From the IMG/VR virus record IMGVR_UViG_3300032073_000096, positions 1 through 35,435 of that record: a DNA stretch of 35,435 nucleotides. One strand, given 5' to 3'. Made by a program: the position numbers and the translations under genes. Under the pieces are notes generated by a model, which worked only from the letters and a program-made list of their open reading frames with translations, did not search any database and was not told the origin of the DNA. Numbering within the stretch: position 1 is the stretch's first letter; each line of letters begins with the position of its first letter. Below are positions 24,684-32,179 of this stretch, in pieces. Source of the stretch: a virus.

Positions 24684-25210
24684 CCTTGTATATGAAAGTC
24701 TAACCACCTCGACCACATCTCTTTACCATTCTCATCTATAACAATCATTTGCAGACCAAAGAACGTAGGTTTCTTTGGTTTGTTTTTTAGTTTCATACTA
24801 CACTCTTTGAGTAGTTTGTTACCCTTCGAGAGATTACACTTGCGACATGCAGTCACCAGATTAGTCCATCCGCCATCGCCACCTTTGGATCGTGGATGCA
24901 CATGATCGAGTGTGAGTTTCTTTGTGTCTTTACATTCTTTACCACAATACTGGCATGACCATTTGTCTCGCTTGAATATATTCTTACGAGTTGGTTTCAC
25001 ATCCACGTTCCAAGGTACTTGAACATAACGAACAAGGACAAGTGCGGCGGGTAGTTTATATTCCCCTGCACTCGTCCTTATGTTATGGTGTCTATTATAT
25101 CCATGTGGTTTCTGTGCTTTTCCACTCTCTATGAGTTTGACTGCACGCTTCCAGTCGATTACTTTAAGTACCTCTTCACTAGCATTCAATAAAAGAACTT
25201 CTTTATGCAA
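24680..25210 (-). CDS. HNH endonuclease
   Basis: 176 aa. The N-terminal VLLLNASEEVLKVIDWKRAV and ESGKAQ stretch is the usual extension of a common HNH subfamily. The core is CQYCGKEC, LTLDHVHPRSKGG (catalytic His), NLVTACRKCN with the second zinc-binding pair, then KGNKLLKE. The start is TTG at 25210, supported by a strong AGGAGG 6 nt upstream; no nearby in-frame ATG gives the family's N-terminus. It may be a packaging-associated nuclease, a homing-type nuclease or a host-DNA nuclease; a free-standing homing role is plausible because it sits between gene blocks. Confidence 0.9.
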   Translation of the reverse strand: MHKEVLLLNASEEVLKVIDWKRAVKLIESGKAQKPHGYNRHHNIRTSAGEYKLPAALVLVRYVQVPWNVDVKPTRKNIFKRDKWSCQYCGKECKDTKKLTLDHVHPRSKGGDGGWTNLVTACRKCNLSKGNKLLKECSMKLKNKPKKPTFFGLQMIVIDENGKEMWSRWLDFHIQG

Positions 25211-25263
25211 GTGTTTCCTCCTATAAGTGACATATTATATAGGAAATGGCATATATACTATAG

Positions 25264-25995
25264 ATGTTATTCGTAAGATCAGTCTTTATGTTACTGCTGA
25301 TCGTCGTAACTACTAGTTGTGCATCCCGTGAAAAGTTAGACGATACTAATCGTACATCAACATTTTCTCAAGAACAAACGAAATTACATTTTGATTTTAT
25401 TGAACACAGCACCATTCCTGCTGCTGGATCATTGTACAACAAAGACGACAAGTTTGTTGGTTCGTGTGTTCTTGTAACTAAAAATATTGCACTGACCGCT
25501 GCTCACTGTATTCATTATGGTGATCTTAAGTACGTTAGGTTTGGCGAAGAAAAAATACTAATCGATATGCAATTCATCCACAAGGACTATTTCTTGTCTG
25601 GTGATGACATTGGTTTACTAGCATTTTCCACTGAATCAACACACACTCCTATGCCACTATTACAGAATGTAGAAGACCTCGGTGCGATGATTCCTCTACG
25701 CACAATCGCTCATGGTGGTGGTGATAAGAAGATAAGCAAGGATGATGTGTTTAGGTTCTATGGTATACTGAAAAATAGACCAAACGAAGTCATATTTCTC
25801 CCACTCAAAACCACTGTCTGGTTCGGTGATTCTGGTGGTGCCTTAGTCTGGGAAGATTCGGATGGAAACTATGCTCTGGTAGGAATCATCACACACTTTT
25901 CAACTGCTGATGATAAAATCTATGAGTGTGCGGCACGACGTACTGACACATTCAATCTGTGCGACGATATATGGCATCCTTGGTTTGTTGAATAG
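25264..25995 (+). CDS. Secreted trypsin-like serine protease, lipoprotein-type signal
   Basis: 243 aa. A hydrophobic leader (residues 4-16) ends in a lipobox-like TTSC (C19), so the protein is probably exported and may be lipid-anchored in the envelope. The S1 protease triad is present in order: H81 in LTAAHC, D115 in GDDIGLLAF and S190 in FGDSGGAL, with Cys pairs that could form disulfides. Family length for a minimal trypsin fold is met. No clear SD precedes the ATG; a TATACT box at 25254-25259 is close enough to suggest a leaderless transcript, though its -35 is poor. Substrate unknown; an envelope or competing-phage receptor target is conceivable. Confidence 0.85.
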   Translation: MLFVRSVFMLLLIVVTTSCASREKLDDTNRTSTFSQEQTKLHFDFIEHSTIPAAGSLYNKDDKFVGSCVLVTKNIALTAAHCIHYGDLKYVRFGEEKILIDMQFIHKDYFLSGDDIGLLAFSTESTHTPMPLLQNVEDLGAMIPLRTIAHGGGDKKISKDDVFRFYGILKNRPNEVIFLPLKTTVWFGDSGGALVWEDSDGNYALVGIITHFSTADDKIYECAARRTDTFNLCDDIWHPWFVE

Positions 25996-26001
25996 TCACG
26001 A

Positions 26002-27045
26002 TCACTTCGAGAGAAAGTCTCTGATCTCTTCGTAGTTACTGTATGCTTTATCACCCGAACGACTCTTCTTGTTCTTCACCCATGCGTCAATATACATGGG
26101 ACGGTTTATTCCCTTGTTACCATACTCAGGACCAGCATCAACAATATCTTGTAGTGTCTTCTTCTGTGACCTATTGAGTTTGGCAAGGTTCACTTCGACA
26201 TCAATCTCGCGGGAGTTGTTTCGGATTCGTGCCCATCCCTTTTCGTGTGGTGCATTGTATACAACCTTACCCATATTATCTGGTGCCTTCTTACCGAAAT
26301 ACTTGGTGAAGTTTGCTGCTACCCAATCATAGTGTGTATACGGGTGTCCTTTGGGGTGTGTGATCTCTTTACTCGCGTTCATATCGTATACCTTACCCTT
26401 GGGATCAATCCAGAGTGTGTGACCAAACTTACCTTCGTTGAGTTCTTCCCACTCACGGAACATCGCCATTGTTCGTCCGATGTCACTACGCTTGTCTACG
26501 CGAATCTTCGAGGGATCTGGTTGGTTACCATCCAACCATACGTCAATGCGTTGCTTGTCTTTGAGTGTCTCTAGAGTCTTGCGTTGACCACCCTGATAAA
26601 ACAACTGTAATTCAAGGTATTTGGCGTTCCGTGGTGACATGCGTGGATTCTTCTTGTCGAGATGTTTAGCAACTGCGTGTACACTACGCCAATCAGATCC
26701 CCCGATGGTTGTATATATGCTATCGATGACGATACGACACCATCCCTTTCGCATTGCTTCAAACTCGACCGGATGATCGATGTCCCATTCTCCACTGCGA
26801 AGATATGCTAAATGTTGTTCTGCTGATTCCTCTGGATCGGGTGCATCCATTTTGTCAAACCTAGTTGTCAACACACGAAGAACACTCTTGTCATTCATAC
26901 GAAACTTAGATAGGTTATTGGTGAGGTATTGTACGTGGTATGGTTCTACACTACGCCATGTGTGCATTTTGCCACCTTTAGCATTGACCCACCCTTTGGA
27001 CATGCCACCAGTTGCTTCCTCAATATATTCGCTAAATGATTTCAT
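26002..27045 (-). CDS. Probable internal head protein with capsid-targeting N-terminus and duplicated domain
   Basis: 347 aa beginning MKSFSEYIEEATGG, the capsid-targeting pattern with YIEE-A as the likely cut site. The rest contains two related units. The first (about 18-125) has WVNAKGGKMHTW, PYHVQYLTNNLSKF and KGWCRIVID. The second (about 205-325) has LWIDPKGKVYDM, PYTHYDWVAANFTKYF and KGWARIRNNS. A helical linker joins them. No catalytic motif is visible. GGAG lies upstream and the ATG overlaps the previous TGA. Not recognised by name; likely packaged with DNA if the N-terminus is functional. Confidence 0.65.
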   Translation of the reverse strand: MKSFSEYIEEATGGMSKGWVNAKGGKMHTWRSVEPYHVQYLTNNLSKFRMNDKSVLRVLTTRFDKMDAPDPEESAEQHLAYLRSGEWDIDHPVEFEAMRKGWCRIVIDSIYTTIGGSDWRSVHAVAKHLDKKNPRMSPRNAKYLELQLFYQGGQRKTLETLKDKQRIDVWLDGNQPDPSKIRVDKRSDIGRTMAMFREWEELNEGKFGHTLWIDPKGKVYDMNASKEITHPKGHPYTHYDWVAANFTKYFGKKAPDNMGKVVYNAPHEKGWARIRNNSREIDVEVNLAKLNRSQKKTLQDIVDAGPEYGNKGINRPMYIDAWVKNKKSRSGDKAYSNYEEIRDFLSK

Positions 27046-27503
27046 ATGTCGCTCCAGAATACTCTTTCTTTACCCGTACTATTTATTCTTTTGGCAAGTG
27101 CTTTCATTGTCTTGTTTTTAAGGGCGAAGTCTGTACCTACGGTGCGTGAGTTATGCACGATAACTCTCAGGTTACCTGACTGGTGGACGATTGCATCATC
27201 ATCATCGAGGTTCAAGAACCCAACGACACCCTTTGCATATGTTCCACTCACATATTTCTCACCTGTCATAGCAAACACCACCGCATCGTGTAATGCTTCG
27301 TCACTGTCCCATGCCCACATCTTGCCTTTCGTATCTACAAGCCACCTCAATTCATAGAACTTTGCCTTTTTCATGTGTGTGACAAGTTCCCTTTCGGTGG
27401 GGTTTTCTAAACCACGAAAGTTTTCCCACTTCGCACCTTTGTATGGTAATGCCGCCGATAATTTCGCAGGCCTCTCTGTGATGTATTCGCCAAATGATTT
27501 CAT
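27042..27503 (-). CDS. Probable internal head protein, one-domain relative of the downstream gene
   Basis: 153 aa beginning MKSFGEYITERPAKL (capsid-targeting pattern, site YITE-R). The body has LRWLVDTKGKMWAW, then a Gly/Val-rich strand, LRVIVHNS and a helix ending MKALAKRI, which repeats the order of the unit present twice in the 347-aa neighbour. So the two genes are paralogous. The start at 27503 is preferred over the upstream GTG (27515) because it restores the MKSF motif and gives the usual ATGA overlap with the upstream gene. Function unknown. Confidence 0.65.
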   Translation of the reverse strand: MKSFGEYITERPAKLSAALPYKGAKWENFRGLENPTERELVTHMKKAKFYELRWLVDTKGKMWAWDSDEALHDAVVFAMTGEKYVSGTYAKGVVGFLNLDDDDAIVHQSGNLRVIVHNSRTVGTDFALKNKTMKALAKRINSTGKERVFWSDI

Positions 27504-28474
27504 CAACAGTCCCACTTACGGAGTGCGAGTGCCTTGCGAGTTGGTTTACCCTTTTCGTCCTTCATTGGACCTTTCATACCACCCATTCTCGCACAGAATG
27601 ACTTCCGTCTTCCTGCGGCCTTGCCATCAGGGTTCTTGGATGCAGTCTTCGATGATACAGGTGCTTTGAGATCGGATCCGGGGTTCTCTCGTTCGTATGA
27701 TGCACGACCTTTGGCGTTCAATCCGCCTTCACTGTTCTTGCCTGCTTTACGTTGCCATGCCGCAGACTTCTCAATGACGTTACCCTCTTCGACCTTTTTA
27801 GTCTCAGGATCGTCGTGGTTATAACCCTTTTTCTTCATCTCAAGGTGATCCTTTTCTGTTTTGGCTTTATACCCCTTGCCAGTTTTAGGATCATACATCA
27901 TGTGAGGTTTGAATTCGTCCTTGTCTTCATTCTGTTTACCATAGGTGACGCAAGGATCTTTACCACAACCGCAGTTTTTAGGTGTTTTTTCCTCTTCTAC
28001 ACTCTCAGTTTTCCACTTACCGCCGGCGGCCTTGTACTGTTTCGATGCCCAACCATTAGCATATGCAGAAGGGTATACGTCAAACTTCGCCTTTGCCTGT
28101 GACTTGAACTTCGACCAGAGTGATGGGTTGGTTGGTACGTTCTTTTCCTGTAAATAATCCTTAAATGATTTCATAGATTCCCCTATTTTGTTGGATACGT
28201 TAATTGGTTTATTGCCAGTACCGGGACGATCAACATCAGAGTCATTTCGCCTCTTGCGTCTCACTGCGGCACCTCGTTCATCCTTCGACATCTTACGCGC
28301 CTTTTCTTTAGACAGGCACTTTGGTTTACCCTCGCCGGGTTCTCTCGCACACTTACCGACACGTTCGCCTTTAGTATTGTAACGATCCCAACCACCACCG
28401 CCGGCACCGCCTTTTTTACCAGTACCAAACCATTTGCGTAGATCTTCCGAGAAATAATTTGTAAATGATTTCAT
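27503..28474 (-). CDS. Basic modular protein with two capsid-targeting motifs
   Basis: 323 aa, strongly basic. It begins MKSFTNYFSEDLRKWFG and continues with a Gly-rich GGAGGGGWDRYNTKGERVGKC module. A second MKSFKDYLQE occurs at residue 101, its ATG (28172-28174) preceded by AGGGG, so a shorter protein may start there. The middle holds FDVYPSAYANGWASKQYKAAGG and a CGCGKDPC motif. The C-terminus (GLNAKGRASYERENPGS, RRKSFCARMGGMKGPMKDEK) matches domains of unknown function common in phages of aquatic bacteria. GGAGG precedes the first ATG. It may be two ancestral internal proteins fused, or one gene making two products. Confidence 0.75.
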   Translation of the reverse strand: MKSFTNYFSEDLRKWFGTGKKGGAGGGGWDRYNTKGERVGKCAREPGEGKPKCLSKEKARKMSKDERGAAVRRKRRNDSDVDRPGTGNKPINVSNKIGESMKSFKDYLQEKNVPTNPSLWSKFKSQAKAKFDVYPSAYANGWASKQYKAAGGKWKTESVEEEKTPKNCGCGKDPCVTYGKQNEDKDEFKPHMMYDPKTGKGYKAKTEKDHLEMKKKGYNHDDPETKKVEEGNVIEKSAAWQRKAGKNSEGGLNAKGRASYERENPGSDLKAPVSSKTASKNPDGKAAGRRKSFCARMGGMKGPMKDEKGKPTRKALALRKWDC

Positions 28475-28501
28475 GATGCCTCCTTGACATTATACTATGT
28501 A

Positions 28502-28708
28502 TCAATGCCGACCTTTTTCAATTCTATTCCATGTTCTCTCATAGAAGTAGTATAGAAGAAACCCTCCCACGTTCAATTCAATTGCTAGATACACGGGATT
28601 ACCGTTTGATCTACTTAGCATGATGATCGTATAACACATGATGAGTGCCAGTATACGGAATAGTATTGCTTTTACCAGACTGCGACTTTTTGACTCATGA
28701 AAACTCAA
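28502..28708 (-). CDS. Small membrane protein of the DUF2061 type
   Basis: About 68 aa with two hydrophobic helices. The pattern RSLVKAILFRILALI at the start and YYFYERTWNRIEKGR at the end matches DUF2061 membrane proteins (SLxKAxxWRxxxT ... YxxERxWNRI), whose function is unknown. The start is uncertain: a TTG at 28708 with AAGG 8 nt upstream gives the full domain, while the nearest ATG would remove its first helix. It lies alone between the FmdB-like gene's terminator-like hairpin and the 323-aa gene. Confidence 0.6.
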   Translation of the reverse strand: MSFHESKSRSLVKAILFRILALIMCYTIIMLSRSNGNPVYLAIELNVGGFLLYYFYERTWNRIEKGRH

Positions 28709-28720
28709 TTTTATAACCTT

Positions 28721-28754
28721 AAAAACGGGGTTAAAATGTATACTAAAAAACCCC
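28721..28754 (-). terminator. Weak terminator-like hairpin after the FmdB-like gene
   Basis: On the minus strand GGGGTT (28749-28754) and AACCCC (28727-28732) form a 6-bp stem with a 16-nt AT-rich loop followed by GTTTTT. The rest of the 156-bp gap (28709-28864) shows no gene that I can support. Confidence 0.4.
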
Positions 28755-28864
28755 TATAATAGTAGTGCCAAACGGCTTTTTATGTTGAATTGTGGGGGAA
28801 AGTGTTGGAAAGTGGGAATCGTTTAAATGATGCATTAAATGGGGGTAATGCATGTTATGGCGGA

Positions 28865-29161
28865 TCAACCCTTCCAACGCCTACCAGTGCGGTTCGTTGC
28901 CTTGTCAATGCTTCCATGACACTTAGGGGACACGTTCTTCTTGATGCGGTTCATCATCTCGCTCCACTGCCCACCAGTCTTCTTGTCGGGTGTTATGTTA
29001 GTATCCGCAGCAAGTCCGGGGAACCCACCGATGACCTTAGTGACTGCATCTGCGCCACACTTAGGACACGGTTCCTTCGTTGGTGACTCTCTCTCAGCAT
29101 AACCGAGCATCTCTTCAAATGTGTGCTTACACTTGCTGCATTGATAATCATACATTGGCAT
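28865..29161 (-). CDS. FmdB-type zinc-ribbon protein
   Basis: 98 aa. The N-terminus MPMYDYQCSKCKHTFEEML with CPKCGAD 20 residues later forms a four-cysteine zinc ribbon of the FmdB/putative-regulatory family. The C-terminal part is a basic helical tail with GQWSEMMNRIKKNV. Such proteins occur in many T4-like phages. Their role is unclear (possibly nucleic-acid or protein binding). It starts 2 nt after the stop of the upstream gene and shares its promoter. Confidence 0.85.
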   Translation of the reverse strand: MPMYDYQCSKCKHTFEEMLGYAERESPTKEPCPKCGADAVTKVIGGFPGLAADTNITPDKKTGGQWSEMMNRIKKNVSPKCHGSIDKATNRTGRRWKG

Positions 29162-29163
29162 GG

Positions 29164-29463
29164 CTATTTACCTTTCGCTTTCTTCTCTCGTGTCGTCGGT
29201 GACAGTTCATTAATCTCTTTTACAAATGCAATCGGGATCTTCTCCAGACTGCTACATTCATCCGGTCCAATGGTACTTAGTAGTGCTATGTGTTCCTCAC
29301 CCCTATAGATTTCATACCCTATGGTACGCATCGTCGGACAGGGTTTCTTGGCGTATCGGACCAATTCTTTAATATCATTCCAACCAACTTCGCCCTTTTC
29401 TTCGGCGTCCACCCACACTACTTCGACTATCGGGTAACTTCTTGAATTCATTCTTGGCCCCAT
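29164..29463 (-). CDS. Conserved small phage protein (99 aa)
   Basis: Soluble beta/alpha protein with VVWVDAEEKGEVGWNDIKEL, then RTIGYEIYRGEEHIALLSTI and a C-terminal helix ending in a basic KEKKAKGK-like tail. The VxWxDAEExGxxGW opening occurs in small hypothetical proteins of both T4-like and T7-like phages, as I recall, usually without function. GGAGA lies 5 nt before the ATG at 29463. It is the first gene behind a sigma70-type promoter and is translated with the FmdB-like gene. Confidence 0.75.
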   Translation of the reverse strand: MGPRMNSRSYPIVEVVWVDAEEKGEVGWNDIKELVRYAKKPCPTMRTIGYEIYRGEEHIALLSTIGPDECSSLEKIPIAFVKEINELSPTTREKKAKGK

Positions 29464-29500
29464 AATGTTCTCCTAGTATATATGGTGGTTCCTAAGTGTA

Positions 29501-29529
29501 AGTATAGCACACATTTGCAGCCAGTGCAA
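29501..29529 (-). promoter_or_regulatory. Sigma70-type promoter for the 99-aa/FmdB-like pair
   Basis: Minus-strand TTGCAC (29524-29529), 17-nt spacer, TATACT (29501-29506). Predicted start is near 29494, giving a leader of about 30 nt with a GGAGA ribosome site. Confidence 0.75.
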
Positions 29530-29553
29530 CCCCTGGCCGCTATCAACGCGATT

Positions 29554-29596
29554 AAAAAAACAGACCCCACCGTGAGTACCAGTCCGATGGGGTCTG
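29554..29596 (-). terminator. Rho-independent terminator of the VWA-protein gene
   Basis: On the minus strand a 9-bp GC-rich stem (CAGACCCCA at 29588-29596 with TGGGGTCTG at 29561-29569, 18-nt loop) is followed by seven T residues (29560-29554). It insulates the VWA gene from the next promoter. Confidence 0.9.
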
Positions 29597-29617
29597 CGGC
29601 ATACTCTACTCGAGTGA

Positions 29618-31870
29618 TCAGGCAGCGATGAGATCGATGAACCTGCTGAGGAGTACGCGGGAAGTGGAACGTCCCTTCGCCGACTTGGCGAATGCGTTCT
29701 TCAGTTTGGTGAAGGTAGCGTCTTCGGGAAGGTCTTCCATGAGATCGTTGGAGACTTTCGCGTTCGACTTGACGACGAAGTACTCGGTCCATCCGTTGCT
29801 GGGCAGAGCGGCGAAGTTTTCCTTAGAGAACGACTTCTTGAATGCATCGAATGCTTCATCGGACTCGATCTGGTATCGGAAGTTCTTGACGTTCGGGGTC
29901 ATGTAGATTCCGATGACGTTGGCATCGGTGGTGTCCTTGAGCCATTCGGCAACGGTTCCGGTGAATCGTCGTCCTTCAACCTTGAAGGTCTTTCGAGTCT
30001 TGGGGTCGAGGAGGTCGGTACGTCCCCAACCGTTACCACCGGCTTCGCCGTCGGTGAGAATGACAGTGTTCACGATCTGGACACCGTTTCGAGTCTTGAA
30101 CTCGGGAACGATGTTTCCAAGGGCGAACATGGCTTCATGGAGAGGAGTACCGGACAGGCGGAATCGAGGGCTACAACCAACATTCTCCATACCGTCATAC
30201 GTGTTCGCTTCCATCATCATCCAGAGGCAGGCGCAGGCAGTCTTGAATTCTCGCGTGTTCATGCGATTCGAGAGAAGATTGTTCAGAACGAAACTCTGGC
30301 AGTTATAGTCTTCGATTGTACCATCATTTTCGCGGAAGGTCTGGGTCTCGCCACGTTCCTTCATCAATTCGTCGTATCGATCCCAATCACCGTATCGGGT
30401 GACGTTGAAAGGCATTTCATTCGTGAACGAGTAGACCTCGAAGGGAATGTTGACTTTCTTGCAGAAGAAGACGAGGCTGAGAAGTTGTTCGACGGTATCC
30501 CGAAGGCAGTCTGCCATCGATCCGCTCCAATCGATCACCATGACGAGGCCGTGGCTCTTGCCGTCGGCGATTTCTTCGTTGCGGAGGAAGATATCTTCGC
30601 TCCAACGGTAATCGATCATGCGATTGGTGTCGAGAATACCAGTCTTCGAGGTCGAAGTACGCTTGTCCTGGTCGGCAGCCATCTTCATTTCAAACTGCTT
30701 CACCAGCATATTGGTAGTCTTCCGACTATCGTTCTCGAAGGCACGGACGGCGGCGGCGCATTCCGCGAACTTTTCGCACTGAAGGTCGTTTCCGGTCATG
30801 AAGTCTCGCATGGCAGTGGCGACTTCGGTGTAGTCGATGGCAACCTTGGACATGTCGAGGTCGGGAACTCGCTGGTAGTTGACGCCGCGGCAGTACTCGT
30901 CACGCATCGCGTTGATAGCGTTCTCCATCGCTTGTGACGTTTCAGGCATGGGAGCATCCATGACGGTCGTGTTCGCGCCCTGCACGGTCGAAGGGGTCGA
31001 ACCCGTTTCCTCGCCTTCGGCGGATTCGCCGGTGTCGGTGTCATCGTCGGCGGATTCGCCACTGTCTTCACCATCGGACGCGGAACCGGATTCGCCGTCT
31101 TCGCCTTCGCCGTCTTCAGCATCGGAATCGCCACCTTCGCCGTTGCCGGTGCCTTCGTCTTCGGATTCAGCACCACCGGCACCGGGCATACCCTGGCCGG
31201 TAGGTCCGTCTTCGTCGCCCTGTTCGCGGTCTTCGGGCGTACCATTGCCGGTGTCGTCGTTCTGAGGCAGGGCAGCATCGGTCCACAGTTCCGTGGCGAT
31301 ATCGACGATCTCGGTCCATTCGTCAGCATTCTCGATACGGTCGATCCAGACACGTTCGGCGGCAGTGAACGGGACATTGGCGAGATGTCCAATCTTGAAA
31401 TGAATGTTCAGGCGATCGATGAGCATGAGATCGTTCAGGTCCTTGCCCGCGATCTGGAAAATGTCATCTTCGGCGAATTGACGGTAGGCATTCACGAAGT
31501 CGCGGCGGAGGCCGGGGAACTTCGCCTTGATCATTCGTTCGATACGGGCGTCTTCGACCACATTCAGGAAGTGACGGCCACTGCCGCTGCGGTCTTCACC
31601 ACCGGCAACGCGGTCAGAGGCATCTGCCCATTCGCTGCCTTGTGGAGTATGGAGGGCGTGGCTGACCTCGTGACCGATGAGCATATCGTACATCGAATCG
31701 GTCATATCCTGCCACACGGGAAGGCCGAGAACGCGCCGCTTGGTATCGAAATACGCGGTTTCGGCGGTCGCGTCATGAATGACAGTGATATTCTCCGTGG
31801 CCATAGCACGGGCGAGGATATCGCGGGATGTTCGGGACTTGTTCGGGACGGTAGTGGTAGTGGTACTCAT
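29618..31870 (-). CDS. CobT-like VWA protein with N-terminal HExxH metallopeptidase-like domain
   Basis: 750 aa. The N-terminal domain carries HEVSH at 67-71, a zinc-metallopeptidase motif, with NVVEDARIE at 103-111 supplying a possible third ligand. A long Asp/Glu/Gly/Ser-rich linker (about 206-300) follows. The C-terminal part is a von Willebrand A domain with the MIDAS motif DWSGS at 447-451 and a later T-D-G-E. VWA proteins of this kind work with MoxR/CobS-type AAA+ ATPases, and exactly such a gene diverges from this one. The ATG sits where transcription should start, so the mRNA may be leaderless. Peptidase activity is plausible but unproven; the HExxH unit may be structural. Confidence 0.88.
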   Translation of the reverse strand: MSTTTTTVPNKSRTSRDILARAMATENITVIHDATAETAYFDTKRRVLGLPVWQDMTDSMYDMLIGHEVSHALHTPQGSEWADASDRVAGGEDRSGSGRHFLNVVEDARIERMIKAKFPGLRRDFVNAYRQFAEDDIFQIAGKDLNDLMLIDRLNIHFKIGHLANVPFTAAERVWIDRIENADEWTEIVDIATELWTDAALPQNDDTGNGTPEDREQGDEDGPTGQGMPGAGGAESEDEGTGNGEGGDSDAEDGEGEDGESGSASDGEDSGESADDDTDTGESAEGEETGSTPSTVQGANTTVMDAPMPETSQAMENAINAMRDEYCRGVNYQRVPDLDMSKVAIDYTEVATAMRDFMTGNDLQCEKFAECAAAVRAFENDSRKTTNMLVKQFEMKMAADQDKRTSTSKTGILDTNRMIDYRWSEDIFLRNEEIADGKSHGLVMVIDWSGSMADCLRDTVEQLLSLVFFCKKVNIPFEVYSFTNEMPFNVTRYGDWDRYDELMKERGETQTFRENDGTIEDYNCQSFVLNNLLSNRMNTREFKTACACLWMMMEANTYDGMENVGCSPRFRLSGTPLHEAMFALGNIVPEFKTRNGVQIVNTVILTDGEAGGNGWGRTDLLDPKTRKTFKVEGRRFTGTVAEWLKDTTDANVIGIYMTPNVKNFRYQIESDEAFDAFKKSFSKENFAALPSNGWTEYFVVKSNAKVSNDLMEDLPEDATFTKLKNAFAKSAKGRSTSRVLLSRFIDLIAA

Positions 31871-31876
31871 GCGTAT

Positions 31877-31904
31877 ATTGTACCATACTGGGGCCCCGTG
31901 TCAA
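31877..31904 (-). promoter_or_regulatory. Sigma70-type promoter of the VWA gene (leaderless)
   Basis: Minus-strand TTGACA (31899-31904), 16-nt spacer, TACAAT (31877-31882). The A of the ATG at 31870 is 7 nt beyond the -10 box and no ribosome site exists between them. Confidence 0.8.
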
Positions 31905-31976
31905 CCTATAGGACCGAGAAAATGGGGAGAATATCAAGAAATATCACATATCGGACGCTATCAACGTCGCCTGCCG

Positions 31977-32108
31977 CTAAGTCCAGTAATACCAAGGACT
32001 TAGAAAAAGTTTGGGGGTGGTCGTAAACTCCTGTTATTACGGGACTTAGGCACCAAGAAATCTGCCCTAAAATGCCCGAAAATGGGTGCTAGGGGTTGCA
32101 ATCTGCCC
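31977..32108 (+). promoter_or_regulatory. Repeats in the divergent promoter region, possible operators
   Basis: CTAAGTCC (31977-31984) and GGACTTAG (31996-32003) form an 8-bp inverted repeat, and GGACTTAG recurs at 32042-32049. AATCTGCCC occurs at 32059-32067 and again at 32100-32108, overlapping the -35 edge of the AAA+ gene promoter. These are candidate binding sites for a regulator. The remainder of the 309-bp gap (31871-32179) shows no gene. Confidence 0.45.
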
Positions 32109-32123
32109 CTGGTCGTGTATAAT
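32096..32123 (+). promoter_or_regulatory. Sigma70-type promoter of the AAA+ ATPase gene
   Basis: TTGCAA (32096-32101), 16-nt spacer, perfect TATAAT (32118-32123). Start near 32130. A small stem (CGGGA 32132-32136 with TCCCG 32143-32147) lies at the 5' end of the leader. Confidence 0.85.
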
Positions 32124-32179
32124 TAGAGCATCGGGAACGAGATCCCGGCAATTTAGACCTTTTCGGAGTACCATCCAAT

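Noticed and set aside
27080-27087. AATAAATA on the minus strand, 34 nt before the ATG at 27045
   Set aside because: Spacing is suggestive of a late promoter, but it has one mismatch and lies in coding sequence, so it may be chance. A similar octamer at 21286-21293 is at the wrong distance.
28731-28760. Plus-strand TTAAAA, 18 nt, TATAAT
   Set aside because: The -35 is poor and no credible plus-strand gene follows; only a 14-codon frame starts downstream.
30137-32026. Long plus-strand open frames opposite the VWA gene
   Set aside because: They are mirror frames caused by the GC-rich codon use of the real gene; no start signals or recognisable motifs.
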